A DNA stretch of 64,000 nucleotides from Tridacna crocea (Eukaryota; Mollusca; Bivalvia; Cardiida; Cardiidae), in contig OX031068.1 of the NCBI GenBank assembly GCA_943736015.1, positions 25,304,296 through 25,368,295 of the forward strand. The letters are read 5' to 3'. A program made the translations under genes and the position numbers. Every line of letters begins with the position of its first letter. The stretch's first letter is position 1. This document shows, one piece after another, positions 19,782-29,440 of the stretch. Under the pieces are notes generated by a model. The model saw only the letters and a program-made list of their open reading frames with translations. It was not told the DNA's origin and made no database searches.

Positions 19782-19962
19782 TAACAGCTGGAAGTGGCTA
19801 GAATTGGTTAGCGGGAGGTGTAGATTAAAATCAGAGTGCATAGAAGATGCAGTCTGATCTTAGATCCACTTTGTTTCATATCCCAGTCAATACAACATTG
19901 AAATGGAAAGATTTGAGCTAAGTCATCCAAACTGAAAAGGTCGAAATCAGTCATTCAGAGTT
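19782..19962 (+). mobile_element. PBM-D MITE, diverged
   Basis: Core GTGTAGATTAAAATCAGAG/GCAGTCTGATCTTAGATCC and a decayed tail; abuts the TTAA of the next PBM-A. Confidence 0.65.
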
Positions 19963-20196
19963 TTAACCCTTTACTATACAATCCCAAATTTTAATGACTC
20001 TTAAGAAAGAGGGCTCTTGAAAACATTTGTTGGCAAAAAGGAGAACATGCTGGTAACAGCATTTTCTCCTCTTCCTACATTCTTTTCTACCCTTTACAAA
20101 TCTAATTTCACGTTTTGAGTAGCATTTATTGTCTTCTGCAAATGTTTTGAATTGGAAAAATCTTTAATTTTGCTTTATGGCAGAATGTAGAATTAA
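19963..20196 (+). mobile_element. PBM-A MITE
   Basis: 234 bp. Palindrome GCTGGTAACAGC lacks one base; right end degenerated to GCAGAATGTAGAATTAA. Confidence 0.8.
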
Positions 20197-20267
20197 GGGT
20201 TTAAGCCACTTGTAGTAACTTGGTTTTCAGAGGTGTACCCTAGTGAGCTTACTGTAAGATTTGTACA

Positions 20268-20350
20268 ATGCTGGTTATCTGTATTTTCTCCTTGCCCCAC
20301 AAAGTTTGCTACTCTTCCCAAAACAAATTACATTTGTCTTCCCATGTTTT
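20268..20350 (+). mobile_element. PBM-A centre fragment
   Basis: AATGCTGGTTATCTGTATTT, TTGCCCCACAAAG, CCCAAAACAAATTAC. Confidence 0.6.
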
Positions 20351-20384
20351 GCTAAGTCTATAGCGATCAGGACATGAGAAAATG

Positions 20385-20606
20385 AGCTCCCTACTAAATT
20401 ACAAAATTTTGGACTGGTCGATTGAAAGCATTTGCAGACGACAAAACATGTGTGACTCAAAAATTGAAATCTGTTATTGGAACGGTATAAAACATTGTGG
20501 AAAAAGGTGGAAATGCTGGTTACCAGCATTTCCTCCTTTCCCTACAATACTTTCAAAAGCGTTCTTTCTCAGGGTTGTGAAAAGTCAGGATTGTGTGGTA
20601 AAGATA
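20385..20606 (-). mobile_element. PBM-A MITE, ends eroded
   Basis: GGACTGGTCGATTGAAAGC, palindrome GGTGGAAATGCTGGTTACC, arm 1 CTCAGGGTTGTGAAAAG, end GTGTGGTAAAGATAA. Confidence 0.8.
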
Positions 20607-20705
20607 ATACCAAGCTTGGCCAATTTTTTTCTGAGGATGGATAATAGTCTTTGTGATCTGATTCATTCCTTTGGCAATCTTGACCATTGTTTCAATTATC
20701 ATTAT

Positions 20706-20862
20706 GTGAGAAAGCAGCCAGTCGCTTGAAAAGAATATAGTGCAGAATTCTGGTATAAGAAATGGTAAGAAACCAATGATAGGTGCACTAGCTGTTACAA
20801 TAGTACCAAAATAATGTTGAAAACAGTGTGAAGCGCCATACAGTCATACAAAAAATCCCACA
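20706..20862 (+). mobile_element. SINE S2, 3' part
   Basis: GTGAGAAAGCAGCCAGTCGC, GGTGCACTAGCTG, AATAATGTTGAAAACAGTG, CGCCATACAGTC: same order as in the copies at 46121 and 62343-62862. Confidence 0.7.
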
Positions 20863-20865
20863 AGG

Positions 20866-20934
20866 TCTATAGTCTGGAAGTTACTTTTAATTCAGACAAA
20901 TCAAACAGCATTTTGTCATCTTGTAAGGAGTTGA
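20866..20934 (+). mobile_element. PBM-A arm-2 remnant
   Basis: CATTTTGTCATCTTGTAAGG with right target TTGA. Confidence 0.45.
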
Positions 20935-20999
20935 AGGTGACTTGGAGAACCTGTGTAAAACATAATTATGTAAAACATACAAATAACAAGTATTAATGT

Positions 21000-21225
21000 T
21001 TAACTCTTTACCACTTGACAAAATTGTAGACTCGTCCAAATTGAAAACATTAGCAGAAGACAAAATAAATGTGGCACAGAAATTAAAAATTGTTTTAGGA
21101 AGGGTTGAAAATGTAAGAAAAGGAGAAAATGCTGGTTACCAGCATTTTTTCCTTTTCATACAATGTTGTCAAAAGGCATCTTTCTCTGGGTTGTTAAAAG
21201 TCGGGGTTGTGTGGTTAAGGGTTGA
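21000..21225 (-). mobile_element. PBM-A MITE
   Basis: First of three head-to-tail copies joined by shared TTAA-like sites; right target TTGA. Confidence 0.88.
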
Positions 21226-21427
21226 ATCTTTACCAGACAATCCTTTGTTTTCACAACCGTGTGCAAGACGGTGTCTGAAAACAACGTGGTATTTGTGAAA
21301 GATGAGAAAATATTGTGGGAAGGGGGAAAAAAATGCTGATTACCAGCATTTTCTGCTTTTCTCACAATGTTTCAAAAACTTTCTTTCTCAGGTTCATTAA
21401 AACTCAGGATTGTGTAGGGAAGGATAA
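21222..21427. mobile_element. PBM-A copy with two arm-1 sides
   Basis: Arm-1-type sequence on both sides (CCAGACAATCC..TTTTCACAACC on the left, TTTCTCAGGTTCATTAAAAC on the right). Centre GCTGATTACCAGC. No arm 2. Confidence 0.75.
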
Positions 21428-21654
21428 ACTCTGCACCAAACAAGCCCTGGTTTTCACGACCCTTCGAAGAAAAGCTTTTGAAAACCTTGTGGGAAAAGGA
21501 GAAAATGCTGGTAACCAGCATTTTCTCCTTTTGCCACAAGGTTTTCTATCCTTTCAGAGACAAATTTGATAAATTGAGACATTTTTAAGCAGTCTTCTGC
21601 AAACGCTTTCACATTAGACTAGCCCTAAAATTTTGTTGTTTGGTAAAGAGTTAA
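21424..21654 (+). mobile_element. PBM-A MITE
   Basis: 231 bp; left target ATAA, right TTAA; stem ACCTTGTGGGAAAAGG mirrored by TTTTGCCACAAGGT, a change to CCTTG in both arms. Confidence 0.9.
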
Positions 21655-22134
21655 ACAGGAGATTGTTGGGTTGGCTAATTGATTGGAGAATCATGTACCA
21701 TTATTGATGCAACAATTTCAATTATGTCTTGCAGACAACTGGTTATAGAAACCACCCCCATTGAATTTGTTTGCTTTTGACATACGAGGGTTGTTCTAGA
21801 AATTCGCAAACTTTTTCAAGAATTCAGAAATTCAAGGTCTAATTAAAATAAAACTTACAAGTTAAGTACATATGTTCAGTACCAACAGTTTGGATCAATT
21901 TTACGGATTTCAAATGTTTATCGCCAGGCACCCAGCCATAAAACTCATGCGCAGTAGGGCTAGTGGGCACATGCCAAATTTATCCTGTACAAAACTTGTA
22001 TGGTGGATGTTTGAACACTGTCGTCTGCAGCCAATTTTGGCACTCTAGCACATGCATTTTTTTACAACTGATGTCCAGCAGTTGGACGTTAAATACGTTT
22101 TATTCTATACATCTGAAATTTTAACCGCATAAAA

Positions 22135-22506
22135 ATGGCGTCGTCCACGGAACGTTCGGCGCACAGAACCATAATAAAGTACTCCATGGAAAGAGGGATG
22201 ACTCCAATACAAACAAAAAGAGAAATGGAAAAGACGAAGGACTTTGGCAGTATATTACAGACACTTGTATACACCAGATACAAGCGTTTTAAAACAGAAC
22301 TGGATGTGAATATAACAGAAAACGGAGGCCTACCGAGGAAGAATCAAGCTGCGGAGATGAAAAAAGATAGAAAACGTTCTTGATGTAGACTGCCGTAAAA
22401 GATAGAAAACGTTCTTGATGTAGACTGCCGTCAAACAGCACAGGAAATTGCCAACAAGGTAGTTATAAGCAAATCAGCCGTGCAAAGGTTGCTTCAGTGG
22501 AACTGA
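22135..22506 (+). pseudogene. mariner transposase N-terminus, broken
   Basis: The first 82 codons (22135-22383) include RTIIKYSMERGMTPIQTKRE and YTRYKRF, the pattern of the first helix-turn-helix of mariner transposases (paired-like DNA-binding half). Stops follow at 22381 (TGA) and 22396 (TAA), caused by an extra base in an A-run and a 35-bp tandem duplication. Beyond them, in the same frame, comes NVLDVDCRQTAQEIAN and ISKSAVQRLL, the second helix-turn-helix, closed by TGA at 22504. The catalytic DDE/D part is absent. Confidence 0.8.
22362..22431 (+). repeat. perfect 35-bp tandem duplication
   Basis: 22362-22396 and 22397-22431 are identical (AAAAGATAGAAAACG ... GACTGCCGT). Confidence 0.95.
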
Positions 22507-22722
22507 GCAAGTGTGTGCTACTTTGATAAGGAGTGACTCTCATCTTTGAAATGATGTTACGGCATTTTTATACGTATCTCCTTGAGTTTTACAGATAGCC
22601 TGTTGTAATTACACCAAAATAATGGAAAATGATTGTTGCGCATTACCAATTAATTACATCATCACTGGACGTTGAGTATTTGAGTTATTGAAAAAGTTCA
22701 TGAGTTTCTGGGACAACCCTCG

Positions 22723-23000
22723 TAAGCCCTTTACCAGACTGGGAATTTTAGAATCCTCCAGATTTTAAAGCGTCTGAAGAAGACAAATCTGACAGTGTTA
22801 CAAATGAATTTAAGTTCTGTGGCAGGGTGGAAAAATTATGGGAAAAGTAGAAAATGTTGATAACCAGCATTTTATCCTTTTCCAACAGTGTTTTTTACCC
22901 TTCCCAAAGCAGTTTTTGATGTTGGAGTCTCATTTATTTAGTCATCTGCAGCTGCTCTTATTTAGACTGATTTTAAATTTTGTTGTTTGGTAAAGAGAGC
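22723..23000. mobile_element. PBM-A copy with two arm-2 sides, diverged
   Basis: CCCTTTACCAGACTGGG, GCGTCTGAAGAAGACAAAT on the left; TTTAGTCATCTGCAGCTGC on the right. Centre GTTGATAACCAGC; right target lost. Confidence 0.75.
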
Positions 23001-23282
23001 CATAAAGGATGACTTGTCCAAATTAAAAACATTTGCAGACAATGATGAATTCATTCAGAAATGGAACTTGCCTTTGATTGGGTAGAAAACACAGCTGAAA
23101 AAGCAGAGAAAGTGCTGATTGCCAGCATATTCTCTTTTTTCTCAAAATGTTTAAAAAGGAAAACACAAGTTTTCTAGCCCATCAAAGATGATTTTTGCCA
23201 TATGGGCAATATTTAAATTGTTGTCTGCAAATGATTTGAATTTGAATGAAACCAGTCTCAAATTTTGTTATTTTGTTAAGCC
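23001..23282. mobile_element. PBM-A copy with two arm-2 sides, diverged
   Basis: AAAAACATTTGCAGACAATG on the left, TTGTTGTCTGCAAATG on the right, centre GCTGATTGCCAGC. Extra ~20 bp (AAAAAGGAAAACACAAG) after the palindrome. Confidence 0.7.
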
Positions 23283-23344
23283 TATTCCTCCATTGCCTAA
23301 TTCAAGGAACTTTAGACACTGATGCGTTTTAGTGATATACATTT

Positions 23345-23572
23345 TTAACCCTTTCCTAAACAAGCCCTTGTTTTTACGTGTCTGCAGTTCAAGTCTTTTG
23401 AAAACACTGTGAGAAAAGGAGAAATTGCTTGTAACGAGCAATTTCTCCTTTTCCCACAGTGTTTTCTACCAATTTAGAGAACTTTCTGCCATTTTTATCA
23501 AATTTGAAATTGTCGTCTGCAAACTCTTTGAGTTTGGAAGAGTCTAAAATTTGTCATTTGGGAAAAGGTCAA
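23345..23572 (+). mobile_element. PBM-C MITE, complete
   Basis: 228 bp, TTAA left and TCAA right. Centre GCTTGTAACGAGC; arms close to the copy at 17636. Confidence 0.9.
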
Positions 23573-24159
23573 ACATTATGGCAATTAGACAAAAGGCCAG
23601 ATGAGGATAACATAAAATGGGTGTTCCCTATTACACAGGAATCAAGGGAAGTAAATGTGGGTCATACATAGATACCATGCTCCCTTAGCTGTGGGAGTGA
23701 TCTCCCTTACATTGATAAAAAACTTGTTTTCTTGATTGCAGCTCTTTAACAGTAAAGCAAGAAGATTTTACATCTATTTAATATCTTTGTTGGATGACTT
23801 ACAAGTGATAAAGTAAAAACATGAAGTTTTTGAAGAGTTAGTTGAACAACACATTAAAATTTTGTTTTATTGCCTTTTAGCTCAAAGCGCACAAAAGGGA
23901 AATGTAGTTAGATAGCTTTCATCGATATAATGTAGCCCAAGATTTAAATCCTTATATATAGATGTTGAATGTTTGAATTGGCTTTACACAACCATGTTTT
24001 ACACTGTTTCATTGGTATTTCAGTCATATGACAGCATTTTTCTCACCTTTTCTTGTCTTTCCTAGGTGTCACTTGTACAAAGCAGGGACCTGCTGTTCCT
24101 TGCATAAGGACATTAATTTTCATCTCACAAGTGCAGCCAGTGGGAATAATTGTTACAGA
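23573..24159. other. no supported feature
   Basis: Contains an acceptor-like tract (CTTTTCTTGTCTTTCCTAG, ending 24065) followed by an open stretch, discussed under rejected items; otherwise nothing recognised. Confidence 0.4.
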
Positions 24160-24362
24160 CAGAGAGTGTTTACCACACAATCTGTACTCTTGGCAACCCT
24201 GAGAGAGAAGCCTGTAGAAAACATTGTTGGAAAAGGAGAAAATGCTGGTAACCAGCATTTTCTCCTTTTCCCACAGTGTTTTCTACCCTTTACAAAAACA
24301 AATTTCAAATTTTCTGTCACTTTTATTTTGCCGTCTATAAAATGCTTTCGATTTGGATAAAG
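24160..24362 (+). mobile_element. PBM-A MITE, right end lost
   Basis: Stops after CTTTCGATTTGGATAAAG; palindrome centre GCTGGTAACCAGC intact. Confidence 0.85.
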
Positions 24363-24539
24363 TATTTTTATAGAGGCACTTTCTAAATTCCTGCAAAATT
24401 CTATGTGGAAGAGATGATTTCACTGAAAAAATGGCTAAGTTATTTCCCTTGGGCAGGCTATCTTGTAGGGTGGTCAGTTGAGTCACCCTATCACAGGAAA
24501 CTTGCTCTTTATCAAATAAGCTCCAGTATAGATGAGAAC

Positions 24540-24630
24540 AAAGACATTTGAAAACATGGTAGGAAAAGGAGAAAATGCTAATGGCCTTTTCTCCCTTTTC
24601 ATGCAATGTCTTATGCTTTTTTGAAGATTA
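24540..24630 (+). mobile_element. PBM-A centre fragment
   Basis: GAAAACATGGTAGGAAAAGG and TTTTCATGCAATG around a shortened centre GCTAATGGCC. Confidence 0.6.
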
Positions 24631-24837
24631 AACAAAAAAACCTATAATATATGCAAAGTTATTTGTAATGAATGAAATGCTTTTGAGTTTATACAGTCTA
24701 AAGGTTGGTTGTCGGGAGAAGGAATATTATCAGTTTTATAAGATATTTCTTGACCTTATAGAGGGTATTTTGCAGACAAAATCAATCCCAATGTTGCAAC
24801 CCTCCTGTTTCCATCTGCATCTCCAGATGTTTTGTGT

Positions 24838-25036
24838 CTTAAACCTTACCAAATGACAACATTTTGGACTAGTCTAAATTTAAGTCTTTACCAAACGACA
24901 AAATTTTCGACTGGTCCAAATTGAAAGTATTTGCAGACGACAAAATAAAGATGACTGAAAAATTAAAATCTAATTTTGGGAAGGGTAGAAAACATTTTGG
25001 GAAAAGGAGAAAATGCTTTTACTGGCATTTTCACAT
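24838..25036 (-). mobile_element. PBM-A MITE with doubled left end, right half lost
   Basis: ACCTTACCAAATGACAAC then a second terminus TCTTTACCAAACGACAAAAT at 24887; truncated after GGCATTTTCACATC. Confidence 0.75.
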
Positions 25037-25143
25037 CATAGCCAGCAAAATGCAAGTGCGTGCTGCAATGTTGTTCAGTTTATTGCTCATGTTAAGTTCA
25101 AGGATAAGCGCTAAATATAGATTAAAATGGAATTTGCTCTTAC

Positions 25144-25370
25144 TTAACCCTTTACCACACAATGATGACTTTGACCATCCTGAGGTTGTAGCCTTTTGAA
25201 AACATTGTCGGAAAAGGAGAAAATGCTGGTAACCAGCATTTTCTCCTTTTCCCACATGTTTTCTACTCTGCTGGAAACAAATTTCAATTTTTGAGTTGCA
25301 TTGATTTTGTAGTCTGCAAATGCTTTCAATTTGGACCAATGTAAAATTTTATCTTTTGGTAAAGGGTTAA
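25144..25370 (+). mobile_element. PBM-A MITE
   Basis: 227 bp, TTAA on both sides; arm 2 contains GCTGGAAACAAATTTC, a subtype shared with 10320, 15593, 51370 and 62200. Confidence 0.92.
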
Positions 25371-25464
25371 ATAATTTATGAGCTAGAGTTATTAAACATT
25401 CCTTTATGATATAATTTTGATATACAGATTATGCATATCCCCTCAAGGTCACTGTCATTTACAT

Positions 25465-25669
25465 CATATCATGTGACAAAATTTTAGGTTCCTCTAATTT
25501 GAAAGCCATTGCAGAAGACAAAGTAAATGCAGCTAAAGTTATGGTATTTGCCTATGAAAAGGTAGAAAACATGGTGGAAAAAGGAGAAAATGCTTTTATC
25601 CAGCATTTTAACCCTTTCCCACAATGTTTTCGTATGTTTTGTCATGGGGGTTATTAGACAAAGGGTTAA
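25465..25669 (-). mobile_element. PBM-A MITE, left end lost
   Basis: Starts ATGTGACAAAATTTTAGG; right stem altered to AGCATTTTAACCCTTTCCC; end GACAAAGGGTTAA. Confidence 0.75.
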
Positions 25670-26066
25670 GATGGAGGTCAAATCCTTTGAGATCTGTTGA
25701 CAAGTTTTTCTCTCGTACTGCAGAACTTATTTTGTAATTGTTTTGCAGTAGAGTTTGCTTAACTTGACCACAATATTGTGTTACTGGATACAGAAAAAAT
25801 TCCACTGTTTTCATTAAGGACAATTTTCAACTTGTCATAAAAATTTCAGCCTGTATGTGTGAAGGAACAGGTCAAAAAATTTTATTATAACTGCAAAGTT
25901 ATTTCATTTAAATCTCAGCCCTCCAACGTAGGTCATTAGCTGGTCAAGGGAGTTTAACTTTCAATAGAGTACGCGTTACAGGTCCTTGAAGTAGATTGTG
26001 ATCAGCATGCACTTCTATTGATCAAGAGCAGACTCAGATTGTACACTAATCTCAGATTTACTCCAT
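25670..26066. other. no feature recognised
   Basis: No MITE, SINE or convincing frame. Confidence 0.5.
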
Positions 26067-26295
26067 TTAACCCTTTATCACAAAATGACGACTTTTAACA
26101 CCCCTGAAAGAGAAGGTTTTTGAAAACATTGTGGAAAAAGGAGAAAATGCTGGTTACCAGCATTTTCTCCTTTTCCCGCGATGTTTTCTGTCCTTTTAAA
26201 GAAAAATCATTTTATATGAGCCACATTGAAACTGTCATAAGCAAATGCTTTCAATTCAGACAGATCTAAAATCTTGTTGTGTGGTAAAAGGTTAA
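26067..26295 (+). mobile_element. PBM-A MITE, complete
   Basis: 229 bp; arm 2 of the subtype GAGCCACATTGAAACTGTC. Confidence 0.92.
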
Positions 26296-26404
26296 TAAGG
26301 TATGCTAGCCAAAACAACTTTGAAAATGGCGATGTTTATGTTTTCCTTAGCTGATTGTTGATTTAATTTCTTAATCCTTCAACTGGTGAAGCACTGGAAT
26401 CGTT

Positions 26405-26623
26405 TTAACCCTTGGGCTGCTGAGCGGGACTTGCTGACCTTTTGCAGGTAGTGTAGATCAAGATAGACTGCACAGAATGTGCAGTCTGATCTTGACCTAC
26501 ATTGTCCTATCAGGAGATATTATTCCCGAAAATAATACTTTGATATAGCACTATTTTGGTTTTAACTATAGAAATGAACATTTCATTTTAGTTATTTAGC
26601 AGGATGAGGCTCAAGTTGCTTAA
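26405..26623 (+). mobile_element. PBM-D MITE, complete
   Basis: TTAACCCTTGGGCTGCTGAG to GGCTCAAGTTGCTTAA. Core GTAGATCAAGATAGACTGC/GCAGTCTGATCTTGACC, then GTCCTATCAGGAGATATTAT and an AT-rich right arm with TTATTTAGCAGGATGAGG. Confidence 0.85.
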
Positions 26624-26848
26624 CCCATTACCACTCAATCCCTACTGTTGACGCCCCTGGGAAAGAATCCTTTAGAAAACATTGTGGGAAAAGGAGAAAA
26701 TGCTGGTAACCAGCATTTTCTCCTTTTCCCACAATGTTTTCTACCCTTCACAAAACAAATTTCTAATTTTCAGTCACTTTTATTTTGTTGTCTGAAAATG
26801 CTTTCAATTTGGACCAGTCTAAAATATTGTCGTTTGGTAATGGGTTAA
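26620..26848 (+). mobile_element. PBM-A MITE, complete
   Basis: 229 bp; joined to PBM-D copies on both sides through single TTAA sites. Confidence 0.93.
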
Positions 26849-27026
26849 TTTGTAGACCGTGTAGATCACGATCAGACCACATAGAAGATTCTGTTCATGG
26901 ATGTTCACAGTATCTGCTTTAAAGTCTTTATGCTACCCTTGCTAGACCAACCTTGAAATACCACTAAAATATGAACTGTTTTTTATAGATTGAAAGGTTC
27001 ATTATATTAATTCAGTGCTATTAGGG
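26849..27026 (+). mobile_element. PBM-D MITE, left end lost
   Basis: GTGTAGATCACGATCAGAC, ATTGAAAGGTTCATTATATT and right end TTCAGTGCTATTAGGG before TTAA. Confidence 0.65.
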
Positions 27027-27515
27027 TTAACCCTTTACCAGATAGTCCCTAATTTTAACGACCTTGAGAAAGAAGCCTTTTGAAAACATTGTGTGCAAAA
27101 GAGAAGTTGCTGGTAACCAGCATTTTCTCCTTTTCCTGCAATGTTTTCTACCCTATCAAATAAAAATTGCACCATTTGGGCTGAATTGAAATTGTCGTCA
27201 GCTCTGCTTGGATGGCTCAGTGGTGAGCGTGTCGGACTCGTGACCTGGTGGTTGTGAGTTCGATACCTGGTTGAGGTGAACTTGCTTTCCAGGGTAATTT
27301 TGCCACTCACCTCTGCTAAAACATCTGAGAAAAGTAGTTGGTGGCTTTGGAAAGAAAGTTACTGGTGTGAGAAAGCCAGGGAACATGTGCGTCACCAACG
27401 GCCACGACATGACCTTAGCTGTTAAAGTGGCGTTAAACCCAATACAACCAACCAACGAAATTGTCATCTGTAGATGCCTTCAATTTGGACAAGTCTAAAA
27501 TTTTTGTCTAGTTAA
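27027..27515 (+). mobile_element. PBM-A MITE split by a SINE
   Basis: Arm 1 and centre 27027-27187, SINE, then ATCTGTAGATGCCTTC to TTAA. Stem altered on the left (GTGTGCAAAAGAGAAGTTGC). Confidence 0.88.
27200..27456 (+). mobile_element. full-length tRNA-derived SINE (type S1)
   Basis: 257 bp. Pol III boxes: A-box TGGCTCAGTGG at 27213-27223, B-box AGTTCGATACC at 27257-27267. Body GGTGTGAGAAAGCCAGGGAA, tail GTTAAAGTGGCGTTAAACCC then (CAAC)n-like AACCAACCAAC. Flanking duplication GAAATTGTCGTC (27188) / GAAATTGTCATC (27457), 12 bp with one change, inside PBM-A arm 2. The tail resembles that of S2, pointing to the same LINE partner. Confidence 0.9.
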
Positions 27516-27740
27516 CCCTTTCCCAAACAATCCCTGGTTTTTACGGGTCAGGAATAGAAGCCTTTTTGAAAACATTGTGGGAAAAGGAGAAAATGCTGGT
27601 AACCAGCATTTTCTCCTTTTCCCACAATGTTTTCTATCCTACCATATAGAAAAATCATCTTTTTGGCAACTGTTATTTTTCATTTGCAAAATGCTTTCAA
27701 ATTGGTCTGGTCCAGAGTTTGCTGTTTGGGAAAGGGTTAA
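27512..27740 (+). mobile_element. PBM-A/C intermediate MITE, complete
   Basis: 229 bp. Ends are C-like (CCCTTTCCCAAACAATCC, TTTGGGAAAGGG) and arm 1 has TGGTTTTTACGGGTC, but the palindrome is the A type (GCTGGTAACCAGC). Confidence 0.88.
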
Positions 27741-27955
27741 GGGTTAAGAAGAAGAAGAATTTACTCTTATCTTTCTAAATAGCTAAAAAAACCCACACAA
27801 ATATTGCTATTTCAGAGTTATGCCTTTTGGAATATTATCTCCTTATGAGACAATGTAGATCCAAGATCAGACTGCATGTTCTGTACAGTCTGATCTTGAT
27901 TTGCAGTATCTGTAAAAGGTCGGTGAGTCAGGCCTAGCTGCCTATAAAGGGTTAA
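27741..27955 (-). mobile_element. PBM-D MITE
   Basis: AATGTAGATCCAAGATCAG/CAGTCTGATCTTGATTTGC core; TTATCTCCTTATGAGAC to its left, and TTAA after CTATAAAGGG. Confidence 0.7.
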
Positions 27956-28225
27956 AGGTACATTATAAAACTACCTGTAGAGCTACTCATTTACAAAACC
28001 TCATCTCCCAGAAGCTATTTATGTTAAAAGGTTACTAAGGCAACAGGATTCTCAGAAATTATATGATTTGTGTTAAATGGCCTACAGTATTACTCAAAAA
28101 GCATTTTTGTGATTATCTCAGAAAGCCATGACATACCATGTAATCATTTTCAGTGATCCAGATCATTTGTTTTTTTTTTTCATTTCAAGCCTTTTGGTGA
28201 TAGGGATAAGGTCCATTTCCAATCT
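27956..28225. other. no feature recognised
   Basis: AT-rich; nothing identifiable. Confidence 0.5.
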
Positions 28226-28405
28226 GGGTCCATACTCACCAACCATTCTAAAGAATGTTTATCTATTTCTAGATATAGAAAGTAACACAACTTGTGATTG
28301 GCTAAACCAAATGGTTTAGCCAATCAGAAGTTGTATTACTTTCAAATTTGTAAAGTTCTTGAAAATAAGGCTTAGAATTTAAGAATGGTTGGTGAATACT
28401 GACCC
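28226..28405. mobile_element. palindromic MITE E, copy 1
   Basis: GGGTCCATACTCACCAACC at the left, GGTTGGTGAATACTGACCC at the right, and an inner hairpin GATTGGCTAAACC/GGTTTAGCCAATC flanked by AAGTAACACAACTT-like arms. Nearly the whole element folds back. No coding. Confidence 0.8.
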
Positions 28406-28531
28406 TAGTTTTGCTAGAAGGTTCAACAAATGGCACAACATGTAAATTTTTTTTTCATCCTGAAGGCATCTTCATTTACTCTTTGAAATAATGACGTTGA
28501 AACTCTTTTGGAATTAATCCTCAGGCTGCTA

Positions 28532-28620
28532 AGTAGTGGTAGGACATTGGCTGGAAATCATAATCGATCATCTGGTGGAATCGGCTGCTGCTGTCGATGC
28601 AATTCTTTTCATTGTCATCG
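28532..28620 (+). mobile_element. possible hAT end fragment
   Basis: TAGTGGTAGGACATTGGC, AATCGATCATCTGGTGG and AATCGGC resemble the left part of the hAT at 1705. A PBM-D-like start (TTAATCCTCAGGCTGC) precedes it at 28507. Confidence 0.35.
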
Positions 28621-28693
28621 GCTCCTTAAATATGTTCGCTTATGCATGCATATTTCACTGTTGATCTTTGTAAAATCTATGTAATATGGACTA

Positions 28694-28833
28694 AATTAGC
28701 TGCTTTTGTCTGTGATAGGGTAGAAAACTATGTTTGAAAAGGAGAAAATACTGGTAACCAGCATTTTCTTCTTTTCTCACAATGTTTTCAAAAGTATCCT
28801 TTATTGAAGTTGTTAAAAGGTTTGCATTGTGTG
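28694..28833 (-). mobile_element. PBM-A MITE, truncated left
   Basis: GTGATAGGGTAGAAAAC, centre ACTGGTAACCAGC, arm 1 AAGTTGTTAAAAGG, terminus GCATTGTGTGGC without TTAA. Confidence 0.7.
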
Positions 28834-29319
28834 GCTTCCTAAAACAAATCAAAACAAAAATCATGGTAAAAACACACAATGTATTGAAATTCTGTTTCAG
28901 TTTAGAAGCAGACTTGTGCTGAAAGTAGACAGTATTTCTTCCATGAACTTTATAGGAGAAATTAAAGTATGTGATTTAAGTATTTCTGCATGCATACCAT
29001 GAGTGAAAAACAGTTAAATGTACCTATCACTTTTGGATATGACTTGTTTATCAAAGAAAAAAAACTGAAAACATATTTTTTCTACTTGTTTGCTGAAAAG
29101 AACATTATCTGGCCTTTGGGATTTGATGGCTTTGTAATTTTATGACTCCTATTGATGCAGAGTCACACATTACTTCAAACCCTAACATTTCTCATCAGAT
29201 ATCAAATAATGTCTAGAGTGATGAGAAATGAAAAAACAAAAACTTCACGACTGTAACGAGGACCAACTACAATCTCGATTAAAAAGCATATCTAGGACTT
29301 TGCAAAATTTAATCTATAT
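28834..29319. other. no feature recognised
   Basis: AT-rich, no repeat family or frame recognised. Confidence 0.5.
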
Positions 29320-29440
29320 AGTCAATGACTAGCAGATATTGGACCTACCCTAGCCGATAAGGAAATGTTGTTTCTCAAATCATATCTTTGAAATAACAAT
29401 ATTCGAGTACTTAGTTATTTAGCAGGATCAGGGCTAATCA
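29320..29440 (+). mobile_element. PBM-D right-arm relic
   Basis: CTAGCCGATAAGGAAATG and TTAGTTATTTAGCAGGATC; target site decayed. Confidence 0.5.

Larger units (their letters stand above)
21785..22722 (+). mobile_element. mariner-type element, internally deleted
   Basis: 938 bp between TA dinucleotides (21783-21784, 22723-22724). Terminal inverted repeats CGAGGGTTGTTCTAGAAA and, on the other strand, CGAGGGTTGTCCCAGAAA, continuing with AACTTTTTCAA. TA duplication and these ends fit Tc1/mariner. Only the DNA-binding part of the transposase remains, so it is not autonomous. The right TA is part of the decayed TTAA of the next PBM-A. Confidence 0.88.

Noticed and set aside
24047..24185. Acceptor-like tract CTTTTCTTGTCTTTCCTAG followed by ~40 open codons that would continue the phase of the 18956 donor, including KQGPAVPCI
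   Set aside because: The similarity to the next FNDC3 segment is a few residues, no donor is visible, the frame runs into a PBM-A copy, and a second frame is also open. RNA-seq would decide; I do not annotate it.
27200..27270. A true tRNA gene
   Set aside because: A and B boxes are present, but the segment continues into a SINE body and tail with target duplications, and no full cloverleaf can be closed.
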